Source: Pseudoalteromonas shioyasakiensis (lineage in GTDB: Bacteria > Pseudomonadota > Gammaproteobacteria > Enterobacterales > Alteromonadaceae). From it: 48,153 nt of DNA. A model generated the notes under the pieces. It searched no databases and was not told where the DNA came from. It was given only the letters and a program-made list of their open reading frames with translations. Of this stretch, positions 1 to 10,256 are shown piece after piece; position 1 is the stretch's first letter; the number at the start of each line of letters is the position of its first letter. The stretch covers positions 1 to 48,153 of the forward strand of contig NZ_JAKEVM010000017.1 of assembly GCF_022398475.1 (NCBI RefSeq), written 5' to 3'. Made by a program: the position numbers and the translations under genes.

Positions 1-11
1 ATAAAATAGCC

Positions 12-27
12 TGTACATTTTGCTACA
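12..27 (+). promoter_or_regulatory. Possible operator, TGTACA-N4-GCTACA dyad
   Basis: The 16-mer TGTACATTTTGCTACA has dyad ends (TGTA-N8-TACA). The same pattern, TGTACA-N4-GCTACA, occurs on the opposite strand at 5577-5592 upstream of the protease gene. The spacing and shared GCTACA half suggest one regulator binding both. The regulator is unknown, and the gene served by this copy would lie left of the window. Confidence 0.3.
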
Positions 28-91
28 TAGGTTTTCAGTTGTTAGTTATTCTTTTTGGTTATTAAAATGTACGACTTATTTTTGCTAGACC

Positions 92-116
92 AAAAAAAAG
101 GGCCCGAAGGCCCTTT
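92..116 (-). terminator. Rho-independent terminator of the subtilase gene
   Basis: On the minus strand an 8-bp stem (AAAGGGCC / GGCCCTTT) with a TTCG tetraloop is followed by a run of T. It begins about 25 bases after the protease stop codon, so it ends that transcript. Confidence 0.9.
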
Positions 117-141
117 GTTACATAACATACTTAGGGAGTAC

Positions 142-3100
142 TTAGCCTCGTTTTACGCGGCGACGAACACCTGCAAAACCAGCTAATAGAACAGTTAACC
201 AAGCAAGTGAACCACTTGATGATTTTGCTTTTTCTTCAGGAACAACGGTTGTCTCTTGTGCCGTTACCGTCACTGCTACACCTAGTTCCATCGGTTCAAC
301 ACCATCACTTACCGTTACAGTAAACTGATGCTCACCAGCTGTTAAACCTGATACTTCAGTGATTGCTGATGTTGGGCTTGCGATTGTACCTGGGCCTTCC
401 CATGAGAAAGTTAACTCATCGTTATCTAAATCATGTGATGCTGATGCATCTAGGGTAATCATGCTGCCTTCAGTAACTTGCTGAGCACTTGCTTCAACAA
501 CCACTACCGGTGCATCGTTAACTGCTTCAACCGTTAACATAAAGGTCGTGCTTGCAGCATCTGAAGGGTATTCAATATCAGATACCATCACAGTTACTTC
601 TGTCTCACCAGAGAAGTTCTCATTTGGTGTAATCGTTACTGTATCGCCATCAACTTCATAGGTTACGTCGTCAGAAATTACCGAGATTTCATTCTTCGAG
701 TTCTTTTCATCAATGTGATGAACTTCAAAGCTAATCGGTGTTTCTTCTGTTGTTACCATGTCATCAAGGGCTACCACAGTGATGTTGCCTGGAATGGTTA
801 GTGTTGCTGTTGAAGTCATGTCATTCAGACCCGAGATTGCTGCTTTAGCTGCAACTTCAAGTGTTTGACCTGCTGCAGACGGCGTAACTTCGGCCCAAGC
901 AGTCACTTCAAATTGTGATGACTCTGGACCTACATAGTCCATACACACCACGTAACCATCGCTGATCACTTCATCTAGGTTGTTATAAGCGATTTGAATA
1001 CCACGGTAGTTTTCAAGTGGACCATACTCGAACTGGGCACCACGGAAACCTTGCAGGCCGATACTACCTGCAGGACGCGTCGAACCGTAGTCTAGATTGT
1101 CGTATGCATAGTAAATTTCATGCTCATCTTTACCAAAGCGTGTATTTGCATTAAATAACACCTGGAAATCAAAAGAGTTATCACGTTTAGTGTATGTGTA
1201 TTTACCTGTTGTACGGTCATATACTGGATTATCATAGTCTGATGCGTTATCCCACTCAACAATGCCCCAACCAGTTGTTGTACTTGCAAGTGAAATACCT
1301 TCGCTAGACGATAAACCAACTGACATTACAGAGCGCAATAAGCCATTATCAGTGAACTCCCAACCACGCCATAATGGGCCCATATTCTCATATGGGAATG
1401 AGTTATAAGGGAACGGGTTATGAACAGGGAAGAAATATCGGCTACCATTTGTGTTAACTGTACCCATACCACGAATTTGGATTATCGAGTTTTGGATATT
1501 GGTATTTTCAGCATTGTTATAAAGGCTGAATGTATCATATGCGCCGTTATAAAAACTTGCGATTGGTAACGAGTAACCATTTCGTGAGTTGTAATAATTA
1601 TTCTCTTCAAAACCAGATAAAACAGGTGTAATACCAAACTCTGCTAAGTCAACATAGCCACCCGGGTTTGAGTTACCAAAATCAGGCGTACGACACATTT
1701 CATCGGTAATGTTATCTGTGACGATATAATCAGGTTCAACATCGCGAGTATCCGCTTGCGTACCCGTTACAATCACCTTACCGTCAGCAATTTCAACATT
1801 GATTTCTGATGCTGTTGAGACCGCCACGTTTTCTGCTTTAATGTCAAGACCCGCAGGGATATCAAGCTCTAGTGAGAACTCTCGATCTACACCTGAATTA
1901 TTTGCTAACACTTCAAATGTGTAAGGCACCATATCACCCACTTTCGCACCAGTATATGGTGCATCAAGATGAGCAACGTCATTACCACGGTTGAGCTTAA
2001 ATGGAATAGAACCTAGGTTACCATGGTTCACAGCCGATGTACCTACATCTAATAGTGAGTAGTACACACTGTCAGCATCAATGTCCATATCCCAGTCAAC
2101 AGTCATTTCAACAGTATTTTGACCATCACTTCCTGGAAGGCTTGCAGTCATACCAGAGGCTACTTGGTCTGACACAACCGCTGTTGCAAGTTCAAATGTT
2201 TCTTCAACGGCACCCACTGACGCTTTATTCGGGCTATAAGCAACAACCCAATACTCACCTTCTTCTGGGTTATTGATATTACAGAAGTTTTTATAAATCT
2301 TATGATTAGATACACATAATATTTCATCTTGTGGCTGAACAATTCCATCACCGTTGTAGTCTTTACCTATATAAATAATAGGGTTAACTACGTTCAAGGT
2401 ACCTTCTAGCTCAGATTCAACATCAACAGTTTCTGCAATAAAACGTTTTGAGTTAGCTGGTACTGTCACAAACTTAGTAAATGTTGCTTCATCTAAAATA
2501 TCAGCTGCATCAACATCACCTGTGCGATTCATCGTCCAAGGGAAAGTACGCTCATCATCTTTTGGTAAAGTCACCGTTGTGATATCTGCTTTTACTGGCT
2601 CATATGCACGAGCCACTGGCGCTTCAACACTTGGTAATACAATACCTTTAGCTACATAAGTACCTACGTTTGAGTGAGCTGTTGTCTCTAAAGATGATGG
2701 TAAGTTACCACGATCATATTTAAACGCCACAGGCCAATGTGCATCAGGGATATTTTCTTCTTCAGCCTGGAAAACAAGGTTTGTATGCAGCTCAACCTCA
2801 GAGTTACTGAACCAATCTTGAGTATCCATGATTGATGCTTTAACAATGATTGTTTGTGTCTCACCTTTTTTCAGCGTGAAAGTTTTCGGGAAGATATCGA
2901 TATTCACACCGTTTTGCGCTGTTTGTGAGTTAACATCAAACGCCCAGTTTTCTACATCTTCATGACTTACAGTCCAAGTACCATCTTCTGTTGCTTTAAT
3001 TGTACGAACCCACTGACATTCAGGCGCACAAGAGAAATTAACTAGATTTGGTAAGTTAAGTTTATGTGGTGTACCACCATTATATGGATCAGCAGCTAAG

Positions 3101-5463
3101 AAGTTATCTGCCGTTTCATCCATGACAAAACCAGCTTTAGCAGCCAATCCAACATTGATGCGACCTGCGCCCGAACGATAGGTTTTCGCATCAGCAACAA
3201 CATCACTTGCACTATTCAAGCGATGATACTTAACAACGTTTTCAGCAGTCATCGATAATGCAGATTGGATTTCAGCCGCAGTCCACTCAGGGTGAATTTG
3301 ACGTAATAACGCCATTGAGCCTGCAACATGTGGTGATGCCATCGATGTACCGCTAATTGCAGCGTAATCTTGGCCATGTGGCGTTACAAATGGATGTTCA
3401 TCAGAGTAAGCCGCGTAAATATCAACACCAGGAGCAGCGAGCGTAGGAGCAAGTACTTCAACATTAGAATAAGACGGGCCTCGTGATGAGAATGTTGCCA
3501 ACCAGTCAGCATCTTCTGCATCAACACGACGCTCAATCACTGTTGGTTTGATGGTGATCATATGACCAAGTTCAGAGTAACTATCTACCCAATCTTCTAA
3601 GCCATCTTCTGGATAAACACCATTCCATTGATCGTAAGTAAAGTGAACACCTGGTAATGAATAACCTTCAGCCACTGTGCCTTGATCGCGGTCACGGTTA
3701 AACATGATGAAACCATCTGCACCACCGGCTTTTACGTGATCAACTTTTGCAGTACGCGCATTGGCTGCTGAATCATTTGGATCGTGACGTTGACAGATAA
3801 CAATAACATCAGTGCTACCATCAGCCGCGCCCGCGATTTCAGTACCATCTTTGTAGAAATTGAAGGTGTTTTCTGGATAATCTGCCGTACAGTAACCGTT
3901 GTAGTCTTTAAAACCATTTACGTCTTCGTAATCTTTAGCCCAAACAACAACACCGGTAATTTCTTCGCTATTAATTGAACCACCAACAAGGCCTGTTTCT
4001 GACCAGCTAGGTACTTCTGAACCCAAAGTTTCGTCTGCAAAACCAGCAAACTCGACCGCAGTTTCAACAGCGACAGTACGACCATGTGTTGTTGCTGCAA
4101 CTTGTGCAAGCCAAGGTGATGAATTATCTAAGTAACCAAAACACTCAGCCGCGCCACATGCTTGACCACTGTTACCTGCTGCCGCGGCAACGTTAATGCC
4201 CGCTTCACGCGCTGCTAAGAATGCAAGTTGTACTGGATCGGCCCACACATTAGAATCAGCACCACCAATTGAGAAGTTGATTACATCAACACCATCAGAA
4301 ATTGCATCTTCAATACCCGCTACAAGTGCTTCACCAGGACAGCCTGCGTATTCGTCACTTGATGGATAACATACTTGATAAGCAATGATATTTGCGTGCG
4401 GTGCAACACCTGAGATTTCAGGAAATAAACCTTCTTTTAAGATATTACCATCGGTGTTTTCACCAAAGCTCGGAAGCATAAACGGTACATCTTTGACCAC
4501 GTTACCAGCTGCTGTTGAAGCTACGTGTGAGCCGTGACCTTGGTAATCTTCACCAATTGCTGGCCAGCCTGGGATCATGGCATCAAATGCATCAGTGATC
4601 ACATCATAAGAACGCACACCGATTAATTTATTATTACATTGAATTTCTTCAGGTTCTTCAACACAGTCACCTACATAAACACCTGGACCAAACGGGTTTT
4701 CATGCTCGTAACCATCCCCACCTACAGCTGCAAATGAAGGGTGATCTGAGTTAATACCGGTATCGATGATACCAACGATTTGGCCTTCACCTTTACCCTT
4801 GATGCCACTAGGAACGCTTGAGCCATCCCAAATTTGATCAGCGCCGATATGCTTAGGACCTTCATCAGAAAGAAGATCATAGTTCTTCGAACGCATTACA
4901 GAAACGACTGCACCAAGCTCTGCAACGCGCATCGCTTCTTGCTCTGTCATTTTTACAGAGAAACCATTTAATGCTTTAGTGAATTGACGACGCATCTCTG
5001 TACGACCAGTCACCGCAGTCACGTTTTGCATTACAGTACGTTGCTTTGAAAGTAGTTTATTTTGATAATCTGTTACAGCAGAGACTGCCGCTTGACCTTT
5101 TTCAAATACTTTTGAAACGCCTTGTGCTTGAAGTGATTGTGATAATGGTGAGGTTAAATCGCGTGCTTCAAGAGCAACAGAGTTATCACGTAAACGGATA
5201 ATATAAATATGCTCACCATCAATGCCTTCTTCAGCAAATTTATTTGCTTTGCTATTTAGTTGAACATTTAGGCCATCGTTTTGTAGCATGTTGCTAGAGT
5301 CACCTTGGTTAAACTCTTTGCTAAACGCTTTTACTTCTTCAAATGTTATATTAGGTGCTTTTAATTGGTGTTTTACTTGATTGTTATCAACACCCACTGC
5401 ATGAGCAGCACTGGCACTGTAGAGAGCTGCGGCAACAGCAATCGAGAGTGTTTTCACTTGCAT
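142..5463 (-). CDS. Secreted S8 (subtilisin-like) serine protease with GlyGly-CTERM tail
   Basis: Very large (1773 aa) extracellular protease precursor. A signal peptide (residues 1-22, ending AHA) is followed by an I9-type propeptide (about 85-195) and an S8 catalytic domain. The triad is D234 (GIIDTG), H310 (GHGSHVA) and S707 (GTSMASPH), with oxyanion N431 in AAGNSG. A PA-type insert lies at about 500-640 between the His and Ser blocks. C-terminal regions look like Fn3/Ig-like, cadherin-like (EETPISFEV) and PKD (LDASASHD) modules. The last about 26 residues (SSSGSLAW, a hydrophobic stretch, then RRRVKRG) form a GlyGly-CTERM signal. In this family that tail is cut by rhombosortase after type II secretion, so the product probably ends up at the surface or in the medium, where it would degrade proteins for nutrition. 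The ATG has a good AGGGG ribosome site. No rhombosortase gene is visible here. Confidence 0.95.
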   Translation of the reverse strand: MQVKTLSIAVAAALYSASAAHAVGVDNNQVKHQLKAPNITFEEVKAFSKEFNQGDSSNMLQNDGLNVQLNSKANKFAEEGIDGEHIYIIRLRDNSVALEARDLTSPLSQSLQAQGVSKVFEKGQAAVSAVTDYQNKLLSKQRTVMQNVTAVTGRTEMRRQFTKALNGFSVKMTEQEAMRVAELGAVVSVMRSKNYDLLSDEGPKHIGADQIWDGSSVPSGIKGKGEGQIVGIIDTGINSDHPSFAAVGGDGYEHENPFGPGVYVGDCVEEPEEIQCNNKLIGVRSYDVITDAFDAMIPGWPAIGEDYQGHGSHVASTAAGNVVKDVPFMLPSFGENTDGNILKEGLFPEISGVAPHANIIAYQVCYPSSDEYAGCPGEALVAGIEDAISDGVDVINFSIGGADSNVWADPVQLAFLAAREAGINVAAAAGNSGQACGAAECFGYLDNSSPWLAQVAATTHGRTVAVETAVEFAGFADETLGSEVPSWSETGLVGGSINSEEITGVVVWAKDYEDVNGFKDYNGYCTADYPENTFNFYKDGTEIAGAADGSTDVIVICQRHDPNDSAANARTAKVDHVKAGGADGFIMFNRDRDQGTVAEGYSLPGVHFTYDQWNGVYPEDGLEDWVDSYSELGHMITIKPTVIERRVDAEDADWLATFSSRGPSYSNVEVLAPTLAAPGVDIYAAYSDEHPFVTPHGQDYAAISGTSMASPHVAGSMALLRQIHPEWTAAEIQSALSMTAENVVKYHRLNSASDVVADAKTYRSGAGRINVGLAAKAGFVMDETADNFLAADPYNGGTPHKLNLPNLVNFSCAPECQWVRTIKATEDGTWTVSHEDVENWAFDVNSQTAQNGVNIDIFPKTFTLKKGETQTIIVKASIMDTQDWFSNSEVELHTNLVFQAEEENIPDAHWPVAFKYDRGNLPSSLETTAHSNVGTYVAKGIVLPSVEAPVARAYEPVKADITTVTLPKDDERTFPWTMNRTGDVDAADILDEATFTKFVTVPANSKRFIAETVDVESELEGTLNVVNPIIYIGKDYNGDGIVQPQDEILCVSNHKIYKNFCNINNPEEGEYWVVAYSPNKASVGAVEETFELATAVVSDQVASGMTASLPGSDGQNTVEMTVDWDMDIDADSVYYSLLDVGTSAVNHGNLGSIPFKLNRGNDVAHLDAPYTGAKVGDMVPYTFEVLANNSGVDREFSLELDIPAGLDIKAENVAVSTASEINVEIADGKVIVTGTQADTRDVEPDYIVTDNITDEMCRTPDFGNSNPGGYVDLAEFGITPVLSGFEENNYYNSRNGYSLPIASFYNGAYDTFSLYNNAENTNIQNSIIQIRGMGTVNTNGSRYFFPVHNPFPYNSFPYENMGPLWRGWEFTDNGLLRSVMSVGLSSSEGISLASTTTGWGIVEWDNASDYDNPVYDRTTGKYTYTKRDNSFDFQVLFNANTRFGKDEHEIYYAYDNLDYGSTRPAGSIGLQGFRGAQFEYGPLENYRGIQIAYNNLDEVISDGYVVCMDYVGPESSQFEVTAWAEVTPSAAGQTLEVAAKAAISGLNDMTSTATLTIPGNITVVALDDMVTTEETPISFEVHHIDEKNSKNEISVISDDVTYEVDGDTVTITPNENFSGETEVTVMVSDIEYPSDAASTTFMLTVEAVNDAPVVVVEASAQQVTEGSMITLDASASHDLDNDELTFSWEGPGTIASPTSAITEVSGLTAGEHQFTVTVSDGVEPMELGVAVTVTAQETTVVPEEKAKSSSGSLAWLTVLLAGFAGVRRRVKRG

Positions 5464-5576
5464 AAAGTATCCCCTGGATAGTTAGTTGGAGTAATTATTC
5501 AAGCTGTGTGAACATCCATTTCACTGCTTGCGACTACAATATAACCACAAGAGGTTTTAAAAATGGCGTACATTCG

Positions 5577-5592
5577 TGTAGCGTTTTGTACA
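5577..5592 (-). promoter_or_regulatory. Possible operator upstream of the protease gene
   Basis: Read on the minus strand this is TGTACAAAACGCTACA, the same TGTACA-N4-GCTACA pattern as at 12-27. It lies about 115 bases upstream of the protease start codon, a plausible position for an activator or repressor site. The regulator is not identifiable from sequence. Confidence 0.35.
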
Positions 5593-5646
5593 CACTGTTA
5601 ACATTTAAATTACCAGGCAAGTATCAATATTAAGTTTATTTTTACA

Positions 5647-5904
5647 ATGCCGATAAATAGAAAAAGGGGCAGCGCATATTATTTAGGTGAAGTTGAAGAG
5701 CTTAGTTGTCTTGGTGAGCGCTCAGCACAATCTGGTGGTTATAGCCCTACAGAGGCCAATAAGATTGCTATTGAGCAGCTAAAACTTGAAGTAGTAAATC
5801 GAGGCGGCAATGGCTACTGGGTAGAAAGCTGTAAAGACTTTACCAGTGACTATCAAAGCTGCGATGTTGCCACTGTATGTAAAGGTAAGACTTATAGTTA
5901 CTGA
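5647..5904 (+). CDS. Small RcsF-like protein without an export signal
   Basis: This is an 85-residue reading frame. The body resembles the folded domain of the outer-membrane lipoprotein RcsF: GEVxxxSC at C21, a mid helix rich in A/L, then ESC (C62), SC (C72) and VCKGKTY (C78). E. coli RcsF has four cysteines (74, 109, 118, 124) with spacings 35, 9 and 6; here they are 41, 10 and 6. RcsF needs a lipoprotein leader and periplasmic disulfides, but neither this frame nor its in-frame upstream extension (back to a stop at 5599) encodes a signal peptide or lipobox. It may be a decayed copy that lost its 5' end, or a different start may be used. No strong ribosome site precedes the ATG. A terminator follows. 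Confidence 0.5.
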   Translation: MPINRKRGSAYYLGEVEELSCLGERSAQSGGYSPTEANKIAIEQLKLEVVNRGGNGYWVESCKDFTSDYQSCDVATVCKGKTYSY

Positions 5905-5957
5905 GGCAAACTTCGCTTTATTTATTACTGAGCTGTCACTTTTAACAGCTACAAACA

Positions 5958-5985
5958 AAAAACCGAGCATATAAGCTCGGTTTTT
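5958..5985. terminator. Bidirectional terminator between the RcsF-like gene and gltX
   Basis: Stem CCGAGC / GCTCGG with loop ATATAA, flanked by A5 on the left and T5 on the right, so it can end transcripts from both sides. The genes converge on it. Confidence 0.85.
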
Positions 5986-6001
5986 AAAACTAACATAACG
6001 A

Positions 6002-7486
6002 TTAAGCTTGTGGATAATCGCGATATGCACGCTCAATTTTTTTCGCTTGCTTTTTAGACACACCAAGGTGCGCTAGTGCAACACGTAAACGAGCACGTGA
6101 TAAGTCAGAACCTAAAATTTCCATCGCATCAAGTACTGAAGTTGAAGATGTCTTACCTGTGATAGCCACAAAGATTGGCTCAAGGAAGTCTTTAATCTTC
6201 AATTCATGGAAAGTCGCCACTTCTTTTGCGATAGCAAAAATCGCTGGCTTTTCCCAACTGCGTAAACCTTCTAATTGCCAGATGAAAAACTGTAATGCTT
6301 GACGGATTACATCTTCATCAGCTTTACCTGCTGTTAATAGCGCAGGATCATAGCTTGGAATACCACCGACAAAGTGACCGGCAAGGTCAACCATATCAGA
6401 AAGCGTATTAATACGCGTTTTTGCTTCTGGTAATACTTTAGCGAATAGCTCAGTATTAAACTTCCAATCAACAAAACGTTGCATTAGTTCAGCATCAGAT
6501 AAGTTTTCACGGATCCACATACCGTTTAACCAGCTAAGCTTATCGATGTCGAAAATAGGGCCACCAAGCGACACACGTTTCATATCAAAGTGTTCAATCA
6601 TCTCTGCTAACGTGAACTTTTCACGCTCATCAGGCATTGACCAACCCATACGGCCTAAATAGTTTAATAGTGCCTCTGGTAGGTAACCCATTTCTTTGTA
6701 GTAGTTGATTGAAGTTGGGTTTTTACGCTTCGATAATTTTGACTTATCTGGGTTACGAAGTAATGGTAAGTGGCCTAGTACTGGCGCTTCCCAACCGAAA
6801 TCTTCATATAACTTTAATAGCTTAGGCGCTGAATTGATCCACTCTTCACCACGGAAAATGTGGCTAATTTGCATGTGATGATCATCAACTACGTTAGCAA
6901 GGAAGTAAGTTGGGAAACCGTCAGCTTTAAGTAGCACTTGCATGTCTACATTTTCCCATGGGATCTCAATGTCGCCACGTAGGTAGTCGTTAAACTTAAA
7001 CGTGCCTTCGCTTGGGATCTTCATACGGATTACGTAAGGCTTACCCGCTTCAAGGTTTGCTTTAATTTCATCTTCAGAAAGATTTAAACCGCGACCATCG
7101 TATTTAGGGCGTAGGCCTTCGGCCATTTGCTCTTCACGCATTTGGTCTAGTTCTTCGCTCGTAGCAAAACAGTAAAAAGCTTTACCCTGTTCAACTAACT
7201 GATGCGCAAATTTCTTATATAAATCGCTACGCTCAGATTGACGGTATGGCCCAAACTCACCGCCTACATCTGGACCGTGATCCCAGTTTAAGCCTAACCA
7301 TTGTAAGCTATCCATAATAGCTTGCTCTGATTCTGGCGTACTACGAACTTGGTCTGTATCTTCAATACGTAACACAAACTCACCGCCTTGCTGCTTAGCA
7401 AAACAGTAGTTAAATAATGCGATGTATGCAGTACCTAGGTGCGGGTCACCAGTCGGTGACGGAGCAACACGGGTGCGAATTGTCAT
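6002..7486 (-). CDS. gltX: Glutamate--tRNA ligase
   Basis: Cytoplasmic class I aminoacyl-tRNA synthetase that charges tRNA-Glu (494 aa). The HIGH-type signature is [11 protein letters not shown] near the N terminus and the KMSKS-type loop is KLSKRKNP. The text around both (for example [32 protein letters not shown]) matches the Pseudomonas-type GltX rather than the E. coli type. An upstream in-frame start would add 16 residues, but the ATG at 7486 gives the family N terminus ([13 protein letters not shown]) and has GAGAG in front. It stands as a single gene ended by the hairpin at 5958-5985. Confidence 0.97.
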   Translation of the reverse strand: MTIRTRVAPSPTGDPHLGTAYIALFNYCFAKQQGGEFVLRIEDTDQVRSTPESEQAIMDSLQWLGLNWDHGPDVGGEFGPYRQSERSDLYKKFAHQLVEQGKAFYCFATSEELDQMREEQMAEGLRPKYDGRGLNLSEDEIKANLEAGKPYVIRMKIPSEGTFKFNDYLRGDIEIPWENVDMQVLLKADGFPTYFLANVVDDHHMQISHIFRGEEWINSAPKLLKLYEDFGWEAPVLGHLPLLRNPDKSKLSKRKNPTSINYYKEMGYLPEALLNYLGRMGWSMPDEREKFTLAEMIEHFDMKRVSLGGPIFDIDKLSWLNGMWIRENLSDAELMQRFVDWKFNTELFAKVLPEAKTRINTLSDMVDLAGHFVGGIPSYDPALLTAGKADEDVIRQALQFFIWQLEGLRSWEKPAIFAIAKEVATFHELKIKDFLEPIFVAITGKTSSTSVLDAMEILGSDLSRARLRVALAHLGVSKKQAKKIERAYRDYPQA

Positions 7487-7566
7487 GGTTATATCTCTCA
7501 AAAGACAATTAAAAATTTGCCCAAATGCTAGCACAGCACGGGCTATAATCGAAGTGAAAAGCCGCT

Positions 7567-7926
7567 TTATGCCGCGACTTTATCTAAATAAGCAATGATA
7601 TCGTTTGATTCATACAACCAAGTTACTTGGCCGTTTTCTTCAATGCGTAAACAAGGCACTTTTACTTTTCCGCCCTGCTCTAAAAGCTCTTGGCGAAATT
7701 GCTCGTTGCCTTTGGCATCACGAGTTTCAACTGAAAGACCTTGGCGTTTAATTGCACGACGTACTTTCACGCAAAATGGACAAGCTTTAAATTGATATAG
7801 CTTAAATTGTGATGTCACTGAATCAAGCGCCGCTTGCTCTGCTGCCGGACGCTTTTTACTACGTGGTGTGAATACAAAATCAAAAAACAAAATGATGCGG
7901 CCTAACAACCAACGAACAAACTTCAT
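7567..7926 (-). CDS. Glutaredoxin-domain protein with N-terminal membrane anchor
   Basis: 119-residue thiol-disulfide protein. Residues 1-20 are hydrophobic with flanking basic residues ([16 protein letters not shown]), so it is probably anchored in the inner membrane with the domain in the cytoplasm. From residue 41 it is a glutaredoxin/thioredoxin fold: the redox motif is C49-P-F-C52 and the cis-proline is in KVPCL (P91), followed by the [10 protein letters not shown] element that binds glutathione in this family. GAAGG precedes the ATG. It lies 80 bases upstream of the gltX start on the same strand. The partner substrate is unknown. Confidence 0.88.
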   Translation of the reverse strand: MKFVRWLLGRIILFFDFVFTPRSKKRPAAEQAALDSVTSQFKLYQFKACPFCVKVRRAIKRQGLSVETRDAKGNEQFRQELLEQGGKVKVPCLRIEENGQVTWLYESNDIIAYLDKVAA

Positions 7927-7995
7927 CTTACCTTCTCAATAGGGCTCTAAAAAAATAGTGGGCAATTTTAACACAGCTAAGCGCGCTGCAACACC

Positions 7996-8967
7996 TTAAA
8001 ACAGCTCTATTGAATCATCTTGAGGTTTGATTTTTTGAATATCTAACTCTGAATAGGCAGTGACACAATTACGACCACTGTTTTTAGAATGGTACAAGGC
8101 CTGATCGGCTTTTTGGACCAGACTGGCAACCATTTCAAACTCGTAGATTGGCATAAAACCGCTACTCACTGTTAAGTTACCGACTTGCGGGAAAGGGTAC
8201 TCTGCTACGCAGCCACGAAAGCGATTAAGGGCATTGCGTGCATCGAGCTCGTCACTTGCTTGAAATAACACAGCAAACTCTTCGCCGCCGTAGCGAAAAA
8301 CATAATCTTCAAAGCGAAAGTTATTTTTTAATAGCTGCGCCACTAACAAGATCACTTCATCGCCAATAACGTGCCCATAGTTGTCATTTACGCTTTTGAA
8401 ATGGTCAATATCGACCATCGCCAAATACCAATGACGTTGCTTTGAGTCATGGCTTTCATGGCCTACAGCGGCATCGGCTGCAATTTCAATCACCTTTTTA
8501 TCAAAGGTTTGCCTGTTTAAAAGCTCAGTTAAAGGGTCAAGTTGCGACTTATAAAGTAACGACAGTTGATTCGCGTAGATATTTAGCATGTAGATGGCGA
8601 GCATGCTACAGCGCTCTGAAAGCTCTTTTTCAGACTCAATGACCAGTACACCAACCACATTGCCCATGTAATAAATGGGCACATAAGTAGAAATAAAGCC
8701 GTAGTTGCGACTGATGCGAATTTTATTGCGGCTGACTTTTTCGATAAGCTCATTGACTTCGTGTTCACTGAGCTCTTCAATAACAGAATCTTTATTTAGC
8801 AGTCTTGCAGGCAAGCCCGGTTTGAAAAATTTATTGATATAAATAGCGAAACGAGAGAATTCATCTAATTCACTCACGGCATTGATAAGCGCCTGATCGA
8901 GCTCAGGCTCTTCTTCTTGTTGGGTAATTTCTACAACCCAGTCATGTCCGCAAGCGTTAGCCGCCAT
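7996..8967 (-). CDS. Diguanylate cyclase (GAF-like + GGDEF)
   Basis: 323-residue soluble protein that should make cyclic di-GMP from two GTP. Residues about 20-130 look like a GAF-type sensory fold (ending GNVVGVLVIES), and 135-305 are a GGDEF domain with D-x-LTELLNR, VDIDHFKSVND and an intact active site GGEEF at 227-231. An RxxD inhibitory site (R218-F-E-D221) sits five residues before the active site, so product feedback is likely. There is no transmembrane segment and no EAL domain. GGGGA precedes the ATG. Its neighbours (gltX, proB) do not reveal the signal sensed. Confidence 0.92.
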   Translation of the reverse strand: MAANACGHDWVVEITQQEEEPELDQALINAVSELDEFSRFAIYINKFFKPGLPARLLNKDSVIEELSEHEVNELIEKVSRNKIRISRNYGFISTYVPIYYMGNVVGVLVIESEKELSERCSMLAIYMLNIYANQLSLLYKSQLDPLTELLNRQTFDKKVIEIAADAAVGHESHDSKQRHWYLAMVDIDHFKSVNDNYGHVIGDEVILLVAQLLKNNFRFEDYVFRYGGEEFAVLFQASDELDARNALNRFRGCVAEYPFPQVGNLTVSSGFMPIYEFEMVASLVQKADQALYHSKNSGRNCVTAYSELDIQKIKPQDDSIELF

Positions 8968-9030
8968 CTAAAAGTCCCCAAAACTGCTTATTACTTTAGT
9001 TTAGTTAACTTTATCAGAATTACTAAAAAA

Positions 9031-10134
9031 CTATAACAAAATCATATCATCTCGATGGATTACTTCACTGCTTGGTGCAAATGCAAGCAACTGGGTAATT
9101 TGCGACGAATGACAGCCCTTAATTTGATCAATTTCTTGATGGTTAAAATTAACAAGGCCTTTGGCTATACATTGCCCTTGGCACGTCACCACTTCAATCA
9201 CATCGCCGCGTTCAAATTGCCCTCGCACAGTTTTTACGCCTTTTGCCAGTAAGCTTGCACCACGCTCTTTAAGTGCAAGGCTTGCGCCATCATCAATCAC
9301 TAATTGCCCCGTGCTTTTAGGTCCTGCAAGTAACCATTTTTTGCGGCCATCTTTTGGTGCGGTGAGTTTTAAAAAGCGTGTACCAGGAAGCTTGTCGGCC
9401 ATACAATTTAGTATCACATTTTTGCCTGCGCCTTTGGCAATAATGACCTCAACACCAGCGCGACGTGCAATATCGGCTGCTTGCAGTTTGGTTGCCATAC
9501 CACCGGTACCTAGGGTAGTGCCACTGCCACCAGCGAGCTCTCTTAGCTCATCATTAATATGCTCAACTTCGTTGATAAGTGTCGCATTGGCATCAGAGCG
9601 AGGATCGCCTGTAAATAGGCCTTCTTGGTCAGTTAACAGTAACAGCTTTTCTGCATTCGCTAATATCGCGACTAAAGCAGATAAGTTATCGTTATCACCT
9701 ACTTTAATTTCGGCGGTTGCCACGGCGTCGTTTTCGTTAATAATTGGTACTACATTGTGCGCAAGTAGCGCATTTAAGGTATCGCGGGCATTTAAGTAAC
9801 GTTCACGGTCTTCTACATCAGCGCGGGTCAGTAGCATTTGTCCAACATTCACACCATACAAAGCAAACAAGCTCTGCCAAATATGAATAAGTTGCCCTTG
9901 ACCGATTGCAGCAAGCATTTGTTTTTCAATCAAAGAACGACCACAGGGGGTAATGAGTTGCTCGCGACCTGCAGCAACCGCGCCGCTTGATACTAAAACA
10001 ACCTGATAACCCTGCTTTTTTAACTCGCAACATTGGCGAACAAGTTCAACCATGTGCGCTTTATCTAATTTGTCGGTACCGCCTGTCAGCACGCTTGTGC
10101 CCAGCTTTACAACAACGACGTGTGGCCTTTGCAT
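9031..10134 (-). CDS. proB: Glutamate 5-kinase
   Basis: First enzyme of proline synthesis: phosphorylates glutamate to gamma-glutamyl phosphate in the cytoplasm. At 367 residues it has the two-domain bacterial layout, an amino-acid kinase domain ([38 protein letters not shown]) followed by a PUA domain from about residue 275 ([19 protein letters not shown]). The usual partner proA is not adjacent. The ribosome site is weak, but the N terminus fits the family. Feedback inhibition by proline is a family property. Confidence 0.96.
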   Translation of the reverse strand: MQRPHVVVVKLGTSVLTGGTDKLDKAHMVELVRQCCELKKQGYQVVLVSSGAVAAGREQLITPCGRSLIEKQMLAAIGQGQLIHIWQSLFALYGVNVGQMLLTRADVEDRERYLNARDTLNALLAHNVVPIINENDAVATAEIKVGDNDNLSALVAILANAEKLLLLTDQEGLFTGDPRSDANATLINEVEHINDELRELAGGSGTTLGTGGMATKLQAADIARRAGVEVIIAKGAGKNVILNCMADKLPGTRFLKLTAPKDGRKKWLLAGPKSTGQLVIDDGASLALKERGASLLAKGVKTVRGQFERGDVIEVVTCQGQCIAKGLVNFNHQEIDQIKGCHSSQITQLLAFAPSSEVIHRDDMILL

Positions 10135-10256
10135 TTGATTCTTATATTCTGTAATTAAAATAGAGAATTTATATATACCAGCTAACGGTTTTTGAACAAG
10201 TTAAAAAAATTCATGCTAGGATCGCGCTCTCGTTTTTTTACTCAATAGCGACACCT

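Noticed and set aside
5779..6066. 95-codon minus-strand frame across the gltX terminator
   Set aside because: It runs through the end of gltX, the bidirectional terminator and the RcsF-like gene, and encodes no recognisable protein.
9161..9799. 212-codon open frame on the plus strand within proB
   Set aside because: It lies wholly antisense to proB, which has full family support; the product is Ser/Pro/Ala-rich low-complexity text typical of an antisense frame, with no ribosome site.
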